Part shown: piece by piece, positions 8,431-17,758 of the stretch
How positions within the stretch are numbered: position 1 is the first letter of the stretch
How the letters are laid out: the number at the start of each line of letters is the position of its first letter
Origin: Paraburkholderia sp. C35
GTDB taxonomy: Bacteria > Pseudomonadota > Gammaproteobacteria > Burkholderiales > Burkholderiaceae
Assembly (NCBI RefSeq): GCF_003121405.1
Contig: NZ_QBUY01000080.1
Span: forward strand, 1-42,289
Direction of reading: 5' to 3'
DNA length: 42,289 bases
The notes under the pieces: model-generated
The model's database searches: none
What the model was told of the DNA's origin: nothing
What the model saw: only the letters and a program-made list of their open reading frames with translations
Translations under genes and position numbers: made by a program

Positions 8431-8859
8431 GTGTTCCAAGGGGCGTCAGCGCTGACACTCGATGCGAAGGGGCGGATGTCCGTCCCGTCTCGCTATCGGG
8501 ATGCGCTGCAAGGACAGGCAGAAGGCCGGGTGACCATCACGCGTCATCCGGACGGCTGCCTGTTGCTTTTTCCGCGCCCCGAATGGGAAGTCTTCCGCGC
8601 CAAGATCGTCGCACTGCCAATGGAAGCGAAGTGGTTTCAACGTATTTTTCTCGGCAGCGCCGCGGACGTCGATCTGGATACGGCCGGCCGCGTGCTCATC
8701 GCGCCGGAGTTGCGTCAGGCCGCCAAGCTGGAAAAAGAAGTGATGTTGCTGGGAATGGGAAGCCGGTTCGAGATCTGGGACAAGGAAACCTACGACGCGC
8801 AGGAACAGGCGGCGATGTCGCAGGGCATGCCCGAGTCTCTGAAGAACTTCACTTTCTGA
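8431..8859 (+). CDS. mraZ: Transcriptional regulator MraZ
   Basis: This 142-residue DNA-binding protein has two SpoVT/AbrB-like domains (about 5-55 and 78-125), with the family signature DAKGRMSVPSRYRDAL (11-26) and its second copy DTAGRVLIAPELRQAA. It oligomerises into a ring and binds phased repeats before its own gene to repress the dcw operon. The start is GTG at 8431, with GGGGAG five bases upstream; the reading MFQGASALTLD is the conserved N-terminus. It is the first gene of the cluster, 15 bases before rsmH. The putative operator lies about 75 bases upstream, which suggests autoregulation of the whole operon. Confidence 0.97.
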   Translation: MFQGASALTLDAKGRMSVPSRYRDALQGQAEGRVTITRHPDGCLLLFPRPEWEVFRAKIVALPMEAKWFQRIFLGSAADVDLDTAGRVLIAPELRQAAKLEKEVMLLGMGSRFEIWDKETYDAQEQAAMSQGMPESLKNFTF

Positions 8860-8874
8860 CCGCAGGTAAAAGAT

Positions 8875-9828
8875 ATGGCGCCTGCGATGGGTAACGGATT
8901 GCAGCATCGCACGGTGCTGCTCGATGAAGCGGTGAATGCGCTCGTCACGCGCACGGACGGTATCTATATAGATGGCACGTTCGGGCGTGGCGGACATAGC
9001 CGCGCGGTACTGGGAAAGCTGGGTGAAGCGGCGCGTCTGATCGCGTTCGACAAAGACCCGCTGGCTATCGCCACCGCGCAGCAAGTCGCCGATCCGCGCT
9101 TCGAGATCGTGCATGAGAGTTTCGCATCACTGCGCGACGCGATGAGCGAGCGCGGGGTAGGGCGTGTGTCGGGTGTGTTGCTGGATCTGGGCGTGTCGTC
9201 GCCGCAGTTCGACGACCCGGAGCGGGGTTTCAGTTTCCGCGCCGACGGCCCGCTCGATATGCGGATGGACCCGACGCGCGGCGAGTCTGCTGCTGACTGG
9301 CTGGCGCGGGCCACGGTGCAGGAAATGACGGAGGTGATACGAGATTATGGGGAAGAACGGTTTGCTTTTCAGATTGCAAAGGCGCTTGCTGCTCGCCGGG
9401 CAGAGTCCGACCGTCTTGGGCCTCTCGTCACCACGGGCGAGCTTGCCCAAATCGTGGCAAACGTCGTCAAAACCCGTGAGAAGGGTAAGGACCCGGCAAC
9501 CCGCACCTTTCAAGCTATACGGATTCACATCAATCAAGAGCTTGCGGAGCTGCAAGTCGTACTAGAAGCAGCATTGTCGTTGCTGGAGCAAGGGGGGCGG
9601 CTGGTCGTGATCAGCTTTCATTCGCTCGAAGACCGGATCGTCAAGCGGTTCATGCAGACGCACTCGAGTGCGCCTGCCGTGGATCGCCGTCTGCCGATCC
9701 GCGCTGTCGATCTCCCCAGCCCGCCGCTCAAACTGATAGGCCGTGTATTCGCCAGCGACACTGAAGTCGCCGAGAACCCGCGCGCCCGTTCCGCCGTGAT
9801 GCGCGTTGCGGAGCGGATCGCGCCATGA
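8875..9828 (+). CDS. rsmH: 16S rRNA (cytosine(1402)-N(4))-methyltransferase RsmH
   Basis: This 317-residue SAM-dependent methyltransferase (MraW) modifies C1402 in the ribosomal decoding centre. The N-terminal HRTVLLDEAV (11-20) and SAM-binding DGTFGRGGHS (33-42) are conserved, as are LLDLGVSSPQFDDPERGFSF and the C-terminal VISFHSLEDRIVKRF. Length is normal (about 310). An alternative ATG four codons downstream (MGNGLQ) is possible. Its TGA overlaps the ftsL ATG (ATGA), implying coupled translation. Second gene of the cluster, as in most bacteria. Confidence 0.97.
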   Translation: MAPAMGNGLQHRTVLLDEAVNALVTRTDGIYIDGTFGRGGHSRAVLGKLGEAARLIAFDKDPLAIATAQQVADPRFEIVHESFASLRDAMSERGVGRVSGVLLDLGVSSPQFDDPERGFSFRADGPLDMRMDPTRGESAADWLARATVQEMTEVIRDYGEERFAFQIAKALAARRAESDRLGPLVTTGELAQIVANVVKTREKGKDPATRTFQAIRIHINQELAELQVVLEAALSLLEQGGRLVVISFHSLEDRIVKRFMQTHSSAPAVDRRLPIRAVDLPSPPLKLIGRVFASDTEVAENPRARSAVMRVAERIAP

Positions 9829-10175
9829 ACCGTCTCAACATCTTCCTGCTGATCGTCGTCATGGGTTGTGCGCTTTCCGTCGTCAACGCGACCAATCAGC
9901 AGCGCCAGTTCTTTATCCAGTTGCAGCGCGCCCAATCGCAGGAGCGCCAGCTGCAGCAGGACTACTCACAGCTTCAATATCAGCAGAGCGCGCTGTCGAA
10001 GACCTCGCGCATCGAGCAGATCGCCACTGACTCTCTGAAGATGCAGGGCGCCACCACGGGCCGCACGCAATATCTGACGCTCGACGCCGGCGCTGCCAAG
10101 GCTGAAGACGCACCGATTCCCGTTTCGGCGCCGAACCCGGCGTCGGCCACGAAAGCGCGCGGGGTGACGCGATGA
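9825..10175 (+). CDS. ftsL: Cell division protein FtsL
   Basis: A 116-residue bitopic division protein with a short cytoplasmic N-terminus, one membrane helix (about 4-22, LNIFLLIVVMGCALSVVNA) and a periplasmic coiled coil rich in Q, L, R and E (about 24-70) that pairs with FtsB and FtsQ to activate FtsWI. An Ala/Pro-rich tail (about 88-116) lies beyond the coiled coil. Identification rests on topology, position between rsmH and ftsI, and the coiled-coil pattern, because FtsL is weakly conserved. It overlaps both neighbours by four bases. Confidence 0.93.
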   Translation: MNRLNIFLLIVVMGCALSVVNATNQQRQFFIQLQRAQSQERQLQQDYSQLQYQQSALSKTSRIEQIATDSLKMQGATTGRTQYLTLDAGAAKAEDAPIPVSAPNPASATKARGVTR

Positions 10176-12046
10176 AGAAATCGTCGAACAAGAACAAGAG
10201 CGTCGCGTTCTCGGCGAATCCGATTCTGTCGGTGCGCCTGCCGATGTGGCGTTCGAAGCTCGTCGTCTTCATGCTGTTCATGGCGTTCGTCGCGCTGACG
10301 GCGCGCGCGTTCTGGATCCAGGGTCCGGGCAACGGGTTCTATCAAAAGCAGGGCGAAAGCCGCTATCAGCGCCGCCTGGAACTGCCCGCCACGCGCGGCA
10401 AGATTCTCGACCGTAACGGCCTCGTGCTCGCGACCAGCCTGCCCGTGCGCGCGATCTGGGCGATTCCCGAATCGGTGCCGGACGATCTCGGCGCCGACAA
10501 GCTCGCCGATCTCGCCAAGCTGCTCGACATGACGCAGCCGGAACTGCGCAAGAAGCTGTCGGAAGACAAGACCTTCGTCTACGTGAAGCGCCAGGTGCCT
10601 GTGGACGTTGCCGCGAAAGTGGAAGCGCTCAACATTCCCGGTATCTATCAGCGTAACGAATACAAGCGCTTCTATCCGGAAGGCGAGATCACGGCTCACC
10701 TGATCGGCTTCACGAACGTCGAAGACGAAGGCCAGGAAGGCGTCGAGCTCGGCGACCAGAAAATGCTTGCAGGCATGTCCGGCAGCCGTCGCGTGATCAA
10801 GGACCGTCTCGGCCATATCGTCGAGGACGTGGACGAGCAGGTCGTGCCGCACAACGGAACGGACGTCGATCTCTCCATCGACAGCAAGATCCAGTACATC
10901 GCGTACACGAACCTGAAAGCGGCCGTGCAGAAGTTCAAGGCCAAAGCGGGCGCGGCGATGGTGATCGACGTGCAGACGGGCGAAGTGCTCGCGCTGGTCA
11001 ATTATCCGACCTATAACCCGAACGATCGCTCGCACCTGACGGGCGATCAGCTGCGCAACCGCATCCTGACGGACACGTTCGAACCTGGCTCGATCATGAA
11101 GCCGTTCACGGTGTCGCTCGCACTCGACCTGCATCGCGTTACGCCGACTACACTGGTGGATACAGGTGGCGGCCGCTTCGTGCTGGACGGCGCGCCGATC
11201 ACCGACGATTCAGGCTTCGGCGTGCTGACGGTGGGCGGCGTGATCCAGAAGTCGAGCAACATCGGCGCGACCAAGATCGCGATGCAGTTGCGTCCCGAAG
11301 AGATGTGGAACATGTACACCAGCATCGGTCTCGGCCAGGCGCCGAAGGTCGGTTTTCCGGGTGCGGCGGCGGGTCGTTTGCGTCCGTGGAAGAGCTGGCG
11401 CCGTATCGAACAGGCAACCATGTCGTACGGCTATGGCCTGTCGGTGTCGCTGTTCCAGCTGGGCCGCGCCTATACGGCGATCGCACACGACGGCATGGTC
11501 ATGCCCGTGTCCATCTTCCGCACGCCGAAAGACCAGCCCGTGGTTGGCTCGCAGGTTTTCTCGCCGACTACCGCGCGTGAAGTTCGCACGATGCTCGAGT
11601 CCGTGGTGTCGGCGCAAGGCACGTCGCCGGATGCGGCGGTGCCGGGTTATCGCGTGGGCGGCAAGTCGGGTACGGCGTACAAGCACGTGGGCCGCGGCTA
11701 CGACCACAGCAAGTATCGCGCGTCGTTCGTCGGCATGGCGCCGATGCCGAATCCGCGCATCGTGGTGGCCGTGTCCGTCGACGAACCGACGGCGGGCAGC
11801 CACTTCGGCGGCCAGGTGTCGGGCCCCGTGTTCTCGTCGATCGCCGGCGATACGCTGCGCTCGCTGAATGTGCCGCCCGATCAGCCCGTCAAGCAGATGG
11901 TCGTATCGGACGAAGTGAATCCCGCCGCGGCTGCGGCAGCATCGCAGCCTGCCGCGAATGGTGCGAAGAAGCTGCCGACGCACGCCGCACCGAAAAAGCT
12001 GCAGATTTCAGACAACACGAAGAACCGCCCCGGAGTAGTTAGATGA
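10172..12046 (+). CDS. ftsI: Peptidoglycan D,D-transpeptidase FtsI (PBP3)
   Basis: This 624-residue septal class B penicillin-binding protein crosslinks peptidoglycan with FtsW. It has a cytoplasmic start, a membrane helix at about 28-47, the PBP dimerisation domain (about 70-220, including ATRGKILDRNG) and the transpeptidase domain with all three active-site motifs: S307-I-M-K310, S361-S-N363 and K498-S-G-T501. After the domain ends near 575 there is an unusual Ala/Pro/Lys-rich tail of about 45 residues. ATGA overlaps link it to ftsL and murE. Confidence 0.97.
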   Translation: MKKSSNKNKSVAFSANPILSVRLPMWRSKLVVFMLFMAFVALTARAFWIQGPGNGFYQKQGESRYQRRLELPATRGKILDRNGLVLATSLPVRAIWAIPESVPDDLGADKLADLAKLLDMTQPELRKKLSEDKTFVYVKRQVPVDVAAKVEALNIPGIYQRNEYKRFYPEGEITAHLIGFTNVEDEGQEGVELGDQKMLAGMSGSRRVIKDRLGHIVEDVDEQVVPHNGTDVDLSIDSKIQYIAYTNLKAAVQKFKAKAGAAMVIDVQTGEVLALVNYPTYNPNDRSHLTGDQLRNRILTDTFEPGSIMKPFTVSLALDLHRVTPTTLVDTGGGRFVLDGAPITDDSGFGVLTVGGVIQKSSNIGATKIAMQLRPEEMWNMYTSIGLGQAPKVGFPGAAAGRLRPWKSWRRIEQATMSYGYGLSVSLFQLGRAYTAIAHDGMVMPVSIFRTPKDQPVVGSQVFSPTTAREVRTMLESVVSAQGTSPDAAVPGYRVGGKSGTAYKHVGRGYDHSKYRASFVGMAPMPNPRIVVAVSVDEPTAGSHFGGQVSGPVFSSIAGDTLRSLNVPPDQPVKQMVVSDEVNPAAAAAASQPAANGAKKLPTHAAPKKLQISDNTKNRPGVVR

Positions 12047-13584
12047 GTGCGCTGCGTTCTTCTCATCCGGCGCAACAGCAGATTGCTGACGCGCTAGCCT
12101 GGCTGCGCGCACACGTGCAGCCAGGTGCACATTTGCACGCCGATACCCGCAAGATTGCGGCTGGCGACGTGTTTCTCGCGTACGCCGTCGATGGCGCGGA
12201 CAACCGCGCGTTCATCGCGAACGCGATCGAGCGCGGCGCGGCCGCTGTGCTGGTGCAATCGGATGGTTTTGCCGGCGATATCGATGCCGCGACGACGCTC
12301 GCCGTGCCGCATCTTAACGAACTGGCAGGCACGATTGCGAGCGCGTGGTACGGCAATCCGAGCGACGCGATGCGCGTGATCGGCGTGACGGGCACGAATG
12401 GCAAGACCTCCTGCACGAACTGGATTTCGGCCGCGCTGACGGCGCTCGGCCAGCCGTGCGCGATCATCGGCACGCTCGGCAGCGGCATGCCGGGTCACCT
12501 CGTGCACACGGGCTTTACGACGCCCGACGCGCCGCAACTGCAGCACAGCCTCGAACAGTTGCGTGCTGCGGGCGCGAAAGCGGTGGCGATGGAAGTGTCG
12601 TCGCATGCGCTGCATCAGGGACGCGCGAATGGCACCGCGTTCAGCGTCGGCGTGTTCACCAATCTCACGCAAGATCATCTCGACTATCACGGCACCTTCG
12701 AAGCGTACGAAGCTGCGAAGGCACGCCTGTTCGCATGGCCGGAACTGAAGTCCGCCGTCATCAATGCCGATGACGAAGCGGGCCGTCGACTGATCGCGAG
12801 CACGAAAGGCCGCGCGAAGACGATTGCATACTCGCTTCAGCCGCACGCCGATGTGCAGGCCGACGCATCGATCGTCGCGTCGAAGGTGCGCGCGACGCCG
12901 ACGGGTACGGCATTTCATATCGCGTCGGACTGGGGCAATGCCGACATCGAGGTCAACACGCTTGGCCTGTTCAATGTCAGCAATCTGCTCGGCGTGCTCG
13001 GCGCGCTGCTCGCCTCCGATGTGCCGTTCGACGCAGCCGTCGCGCAACTGACGAAGCTCGAATCGGTGAATGGTCGCATGGAGCGACTCGGTGGTCGCTT
13101 GCAGAACGATGAACCGCTCGTCGTGATCGACTACGCACACACGCCCGACGCACTCGAACAAACGCTGAAGGCGCTGCGCCCGATCGCGGACGCGCGCAGC
13201 GGCAAGCTGGTGTGCATGTTCGGCTGCGGCGGCGACCGCGATGCGACCAAGCGTCCGCTGATGGGCGCGATCGCGGAGCGCTGCGCCGACGGCGTAGTCG
13301 TCACGAGCGACAACCCGCGCAGCGAAGATCCGCAAAAGATCATCGATCAGATCGTGGCTGGCATGAAAGACGCGTCGAAGGCGCGCCGTATCGAAGACCG
13401 TGCGAGCGCGATCTTGCAAGCGGTGCGTTGTGCCGCGCGCGAAGACGTCGTCGTGCTGGCGGGCAAGGGTCACGAATCGACGCAGGAAATCATGGGCAAG
13501 AAGCGCGCGTTCTCGGATCAGGATCACGCACGGCTCGCGCTCGCGGCTCGCGCGACGCATGCACGCGGAGGTGCCGAATCATGA
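12043..13584 (+). CDS. murE: UDP-N-acetylmuramoyl-L-alanyl-D-glutamate--2,6-diaminopimelate ligase
   Basis: This 513-residue cytoplasmic Mur ligase adds meso-diaminopimelate to UDP-MurNAc-L-Ala-D-Glu using ATP. The P-loop GTNGKTS is at 117-123. The DNPR motif at 423-426 (TSDNPRSEDP) is the signature of ligases that choose meso-DAP rather than lysine, so this wall is of the A1-gamma type. The final domain has the GKGHESTQ segment. Stops and starts overlap with ftsI before it and murF after it. Confidence 0.97.
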   Translation: MSALRSSHPAQQQIADALAWLRAHVQPGAHLHADTRKIAAGDVFLAYAVDGADNRAFIANAIERGAAAVLVQSDGFAGDIDAATTLAVPHLNELAGTIASAWYGNPSDAMRVIGVTGTNGKTSCTNWISAALTALGQPCAIIGTLGSGMPGHLVHTGFTTPDAPQLQHSLEQLRAAGAKAVAMEVSSHALHQGRANGTAFSVGVFTNLTQDHLDYHGTFEAYEAAKARLFAWPELKSAVINADDEAGRRLIASTKGRAKTIAYSLQPHADVQADASIVASKVRATPTGTAFHIASDWGNADIEVNTLGLFNVSNLLGVLGALLASDVPFDAAVAQLTKLESVNGRMERLGGRLQNDEPLVVIDYAHTPDALEQTLKALRPIADARSGKLVCMFGCGGDRDATKRPLMGAIAERCADGVVVTSDNPRSEDPQKIIDQIVAGMKDASKARRIEDRASAILQAVRCAAREDVVVLAGKGHESTQEIMGKKRAFSDQDHARLALAARATHARGGAES

Positions 13585-14993
13585 TGTTCACGCTGCGTGA
13601 AGCCGCCGCGATGATTCCGGGCGCAACGGTGACGGGCGATGATTCGATCCGTTTCGAGCGCGTCTCGACGGATAGCCGCACCTGCGGTCCCGGCGATCTG
13701 TTTGTCGCGCTGAAGGGCGACCGTTTCGACGCGCACGATTTTCTCGCCGACGTTGCCGCGCGCAATGTGAGCGCCGTGCTCGCGGCGCGCACGCCGGACA
13801 ACTTCAATGTGCCCGTGTTGCGCGTGACGGGCGACACGCGTGTCGCTTTGGGCGCGCTCGCTAACGGCTGGCGCCGCCGTTTCGATATGCCCGTCGTTGC
13901 CGTGACGGGCAGCAACGGCAAGACGACTGTTAAGGAAATGATCTCGTCGATCTTCGCGGCGGCTGTCGGCGAATCGGCGCGTCTTGCAACAGCGGGCAAC
14001 TTCAACAACGACGTTGGCTTGCCGCTGACGCTGTTCCGTCTGAGCGATGTGCACAAGCTGGCCGTCGTCGAACTCGGCATGAATCATCCGGGTGAAACGG
14101 AACTGCTCGGCAAGATCGCCGCGCCGACCGTCGCGGTGGTCAACAACGCGCAGCGCGAGCATCAGGAATTCATGGCGACGGTCGAAGCCGTCGCGCTCGA
14201 ACACGCAAGCGTGATTCACGCTCTGGCAAAAGATGGCATCGCCGTGTTTCCCGCAAACGATACGTACGCCGGCATCTGGCGCGTCGCGGCAACGGGCAAC
14301 CGCATCATCGATTTCGCGCTCAATACCGACGAACGCACGACGGAAGCTGCTGTCCAAGGCTCGCTCGATGGCAATCAGTTGAGCATCGATACGCCGGAAG
14401 GTCATGTCGACGTCACGCTGCAAGTGCTCGGCGCGCACAACGCGCACAACGCACTGGCGGCGACGGCAGCGGCGCTCGCATCGGGTGTGTCGCTCGACGC
14501 GATCAAGCGTGGTCTCGAAGCATTTGGTGCAGTGAAGGGCCGCTTGCAGGTGAAGCGTGCCGTGCTCGGCACGATGGCCGGCGCAACGGTGATCGACGAT
14601 ACATACAACGCGAATCCCGATTCGATGCTCGCTGCCATCGACGTGCTCGCTGCACGTCCATCGCCGCGCGTGCTGGTGATGGGCGACATGGGTGAAGTCG
14701 GCGACAACGGTCCGGCGTTTCATCGTGAAGTCGGTGCGTATGCAAAGGAACGCGGCATCGACGCGCTGTACGCGATGGGCGACGCGTCGCGCGACGCCTG
14801 CGCCGCCTACGGTACCGAAGCACACCACTGCGACGACGTGAACACGCTCGTCGCGCAATTGCAGCAGGCCGGTTATGGCTCGGCTGCAACGTATCTCGTG
14901 AAAGGCTCGCGCTTCATGAAAATGGAGCGCGTGGTGGACGCCGTAACGAGTCCACAACCCGCTGCACCGGGCGCGACGCCCGGCGCACACTGA
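13581..14993 (+). CDS. murF: UDP-N-acetylmuramoyl-tripeptide--D-alanyl-D-alanine ligase
   Basis: This 470-residue Mur ligase adds D-Ala-D-Ala to complete the UDP-MurNAc-pentapeptide. The P-loop is in VTGSNGKTTVKEM (G110 to T116). The N-terminal STDSRTCGPGDLFVALKG binds the substrate, and DDTYNANPDSM marks the C-terminal part. The ATG at 13581 is chosen because it overlaps the murE stop (ATGA) and follows a GGAGGT site; the open frame upstream is antisense-like read-through of murE in another frame. An adjacent ATG at 13584 is an equally good alternative. Confidence 0.96.
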   Translation: MMFTLREAAAMIPGATVTGDDSIRFERVSTDSRTCGPGDLFVALKGDRFDAHDFLADVAARNVSAVLAARTPDNFNVPVLRVTGDTRVALGALANGWRRRFDMPVVAVTGSNGKTTVKEMISSIFAAAVGESARLATAGNFNNDVGLPLTLFRLSDVHKLAVVELGMNHPGETELLGKIAAPTVAVVNNAQREHQEFMATVEAVALEHASVIHALAKDGIAVFPANDTYAGIWRVAATGNRIIDFALNTDERTTEAAVQGSLDGNQLSIDTPEGHVDVTLQVLGAHNAHNALAATAAALASGVSLDAIKRGLEAFGAVKGRLQVKRAVLGTMAGATVIDDTYNANPDSMLAAIDVLAARPSPRVLVMGDMGEVGDNGPAFHREVGAYAKERGIDALYAMGDASRDACAAYGTEAHHCDDVNTLVAQLQQAGYGSAATYLVKGSRFMKMERVVDAVTSPQPAAPGATPGAH

Positions 14994-15010
14994 AAGAGAA
15001 GGACAGAAGC

Positions 15011-16180
15011 ATGCTACTGGCGCTGGCGCAATGGCTGCAGAACGACGTAGGCTTTTTGCGCGTGTTCAGTTATCTGACGTTTCGTGCTGTCGCGGCGACG
15101 ATTACCGCGCTGCTGATCGGTCTCGTCTGCGGCCCGTGGGTGATCCGGAAGCTGGCGCAGATGAAGGTCGGTCAGGCGGTGCGCAAAGACGGTCCGCAGA
15201 CGCACCTGGTGAAATCGGGTACGCCGACGATGGGCGGCGTGCTGATCCTGATCGGTATCGCTGTGTCCACGCTGCTGTGGGCCGACCTGACCAACCGCTT
15301 TATCTGGATCGTGATGCTCGTCACGTTCGGTTTCGGCGTGATCGGTTGGGTCGACGATTACCGCAAGGTGGTCTACAAGGACCCGCGCGGCATGTCGTCG
15401 CGTGAAAAGTATTTCTGGCAGTCGCTGATCGGCCTGTTCGCGGCGGTGTATCTCGCGTTCAGCGTGTCGGAAGCGAGCAATGTGCGCGTGTTCGATCTGT
15501 TCATGGCGTGGGGGCGCAGCGGTTTGTCGATGGGCCTGCCCGCGCGCGCTGACTTGCTGCTGCCGTTCCTCAAGTCGATGACCTATCCGCTCGGCGTGTG
15601 GGGCTTCATCGCGCTGACGTATCTGGTGATCGTCGGTTCGAGCAATGCGGTGAATCTCACCGATGGTCTCGACGGTCTCGTGATCATGCCCGTCGTGCTG
15701 GTCGGTTCGTCGCTGGGTGTGTTCGCGTATGTGATGGGTAGCGCGGTCTATTCGAAATACCTGCTGTTCCCGCACATCGCAGGCGCGGGCGAAATGCTGA
15801 TCTTCTGTTCGGCGATGGGCGGAGCAGGGCTGGCTTTCCTCTGGTTCAACACGCACCCGGCGCAGGTGTTCATGGGCGACGTCGGCGCGCTGGCACTCGG
15901 CGGCGCGCTTGGCACGATTGCTGTGATCGTGCGTCAGGAAATCGTGCTGTTCATCATGGGCGGGATTTTCGTCGCCGAAACCGTTTCGGTGATGTTGCAG
16001 GTCACGTGGTTCAAGTTCACGAAGGCTCGCTTTGGTGAAGGCCGCCGCATCTTCAAGATGGCGCCGCTGCATCACCACTTCGAACTGTCGGGCTGGAAAG
16101 AGACGCAGGTTGTCGTGCGTTTCTGGATCATCACGCTGATGTTGTGCCTGTTCGGTTTGTCCACGCTCAAGCTGCGTTAA
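15011..16180 (+). CDS. mraY: Phospho-N-acetylmuramoyl-pentapeptide-transferase
   Basis: This 389-residue polytopic inner-membrane enzyme transfers phospho-MurNAc-pentapeptide to undecaprenyl phosphate, giving lipid I. About ten membrane helices are evident. Signature segments include KSGTPTMGGVL (with a preceding DGPQTH), GWVDDYRKV, the Asp-rich NLTDGLDGL (D218, D221), FMGDVGALALGG and the HHHFELSGW loop near the C-terminus. A GAGAAGGA-type ribosome binding site lies upstream. It is 17 bases after murF, the first real gap since rsmH. Confidence 0.97.
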   Translation: MLLALAQWLQNDVGFLRVFSYLTFRAVAATITALLIGLVCGPWVIRKLAQMKVGQAVRKDGPQTHLVKSGTPTMGGVLILIGIAVSTLLWADLTNRFIWIVMLVTFGFGVIGWVDDYRKVVYKDPRGMSSREKYFWQSLIGLFAAVYLAFSVSEASNVRVFDLFMAWGRSGLSMGLPARADLLLPFLKSMTYPLGVWGFIALTYLVIVGSSNAVNLTDGLDGLVIMPVVLVGSSLGVFAYVMGSAVYSKYLLFPHIAGAGEMLIFCSAMGGAGLAFLWFNTHPAQVFMGDVGALALGGALGTIAVIVRQEIVLFIMGGIFVAETVSVMLQVTWFKFTKARFGEGRRIFKMAPLHHHFELSGWKETQVVVRFWIITLMLCLFGLSTLKLR

Positions 16181-16243
16181 GCCGCATTTAAAGCCGCACC
16201 AGAAGTCACACTTAGAGCCGTAAAAAGCAAGGGGAAGCAGTCG

Positions 16244-17758
16244 ATGTTTGGCGAGAAGTTTCGGGATCGGCAAAAGCCGATGGTGCTCGTGCTGGGACTC
16301 TGTGAATCGGGTCTCGCGATGGCGCGCTGGTGCGCGCGGCACGGCTGCCGCCTGCGTATCGCCGACACGCGCGAAGTGCCGCCGAACCTGTCGGCGCTCG
16401 AAGCGCATGGCATCGACGGCAACTTCGTTGGTGGGCCGTTTTCCGAAGTGCTGCTGGACGGTGTCGAACTGGTGGCGATCAGCCCCGGTCTGTCGCCACT
16501 CGCCGCCGATCTCGTGCCGCTGATTGCCGCCGCACGCGAACGCGACATTCCCGTGTGGGGCGAACTCGAATTCTTCGCGCAAGCGCTGCGCACGCTTGGG
16601 GAAAGCGGCTACGCACCGAAGGTCATCGCGATCACGGGCACGAACGGCAAGACCACGACGACGAGCCTGACCGGCTTGCTGTGCGAACGCGCGGGCAAGA
16701 AGGTCGCCGTTGCGGGCAACATCAGCCCGGCTGCGCTCGACAAGCTCACGGAAGCCATCGACAACACCGCGTTGCCCGATGTCTGGGTGCTCGAACTGTC
16801 GAGCTTCCAGCTTGAAACCGCGCACACGTTCGAGCCGGATGCAGCCGTGATCCTGAACATCACGCAAGACCATCTCGACTGGCACGGCGGCCTCGATGCG
16901 TACGCGGCAGCGAAGGGCAAGATTTTCGGCAAGAACACGGTGCGCGTGCTGAATCGCGACGACGCGCGCGTGATGGCACTCAAGCCTTCCGAGCAAAGCG
17001 GCGCGCAACTGGTGACGTTCGGCGCGGGTGAGCCGACGCGCGACGGCGATCTCGGTCTGCTGCGCGACAACGGCATGATCTGGCTCGTCGATGCGCACGA
17101 CCGCGATGCAACCGACGAACCCGTGCCGACGCGCCGCCGCAAGAGCGAATCCACGACGCCGCCCGACATCGGCCTCAAGCGTTTGATGCCGGCTGACGCT
17201 TTGCGCATTCGCGGCTTGCACAACGCAACGAATGCACTCGCCGCGTTCGCGCTCGCACGTGCGATCGGTCTGCCGGGCGCGCCGTTGCTGCACGGCCTGC
17301 GCGAGTATCGCGGCGAGCCGCATCGCGTGGAACTGATTGCATCGATCGACGGCGTCGATTTCGTCGATGACAGCAAGGGTACGAACGTCGGCGCGACCGT
17401 TGCCGCGCTCGACGGCCTCGCGCAACGCATCGTGCTGATCGCTGGCGGTGACGGCAAGGGTCAGGAATTCGACCCGCTCGCCGAGCCGGTGATGCGCTGG
17501 TGCCGCGCCGTGATGCTGATCGGCCGCGACGCGCCGCAGATTCGCGCGGCACTCGCGCACACGGGCATCGCAATGACCGATCACGCCACGCTCGAAGAAG
17601 CCACGCGCGCAGCCAGCGCCGTCGCGCAACCGGGTGACGCAGTTCTGCTGTCGCCCGCGTGCGCCAGCTTCGATATGTTCAAGGGTTACGCGCATCGCGC
17701 CGCTGTGTTCAAGAGCGCGGTCGAAGACATCGCTGCCGAACGGGGGACGATGATATGA
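16244..17758 (+). CDS. murD: UDP-N-acetylmuramoylalanine--D-glutamate ligase
   Basis: This 504-residue Mur ligase adds D-Glu to UDP-MurNAc-L-Ala. The P-loop GTNGKTTTT lies at 132-140, then LELSSFQLE (183-191) and NITQDHLDWHG (205-215), with DDSKGTNVGAT in the C-terminal domain. It is longer than E. coli MurD (about 438). Much of the excess is a charged, Arg/Ser/Thr/Pro-rich stretch at about 285-312 (VPTRRRKSESTTPPD) between two beta segments of the central domain. A GGGGAAG ribosome binding site precedes the ATG after a 63-base gap from mraY. Its stop overlaps the ftsW start. Confidence 0.96.
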   Translation: MFGEKFRDRQKPMVLVLGLCESGLAMARWCARHGCRLRIADTREVPPNLSALEAHGIDGNFVGGPFSEVLLDGVELVAISPGLSPLAADLVPLIAAARERDIPVWGELEFFAQALRTLGESGYAPKVIAITGTNGKTTTTSLTGLLCERAGKKVAVAGNISPAALDKLTEAIDNTALPDVWVLELSSFQLETAHTFEPDAAVILNITQDHLDWHGGLDAYAAAKGKIFGKNTVRVLNRDDARVMALKPSEQSGAQLVTFGAGEPTRDGDLGLLRDNGMIWLVDAHDRDATDEPVPTRRRKSESTTPPDIGLKRLMPADALRIRGLHNATNALAAFALARAIGLPGAPLLHGLREYRGEPHRVELIASIDGVDFVDDSKGTNVGATVAALDGLAQRIVLIAGGDGKGQEFDPLAEPVMRWCRAVMLIGRDAPQIRAALAHTGIAMTDHATLEEATRAASAVAQPGDAVLLSPACASFDMFKGYAHRAAVFKSAVEDIAAERGTMI

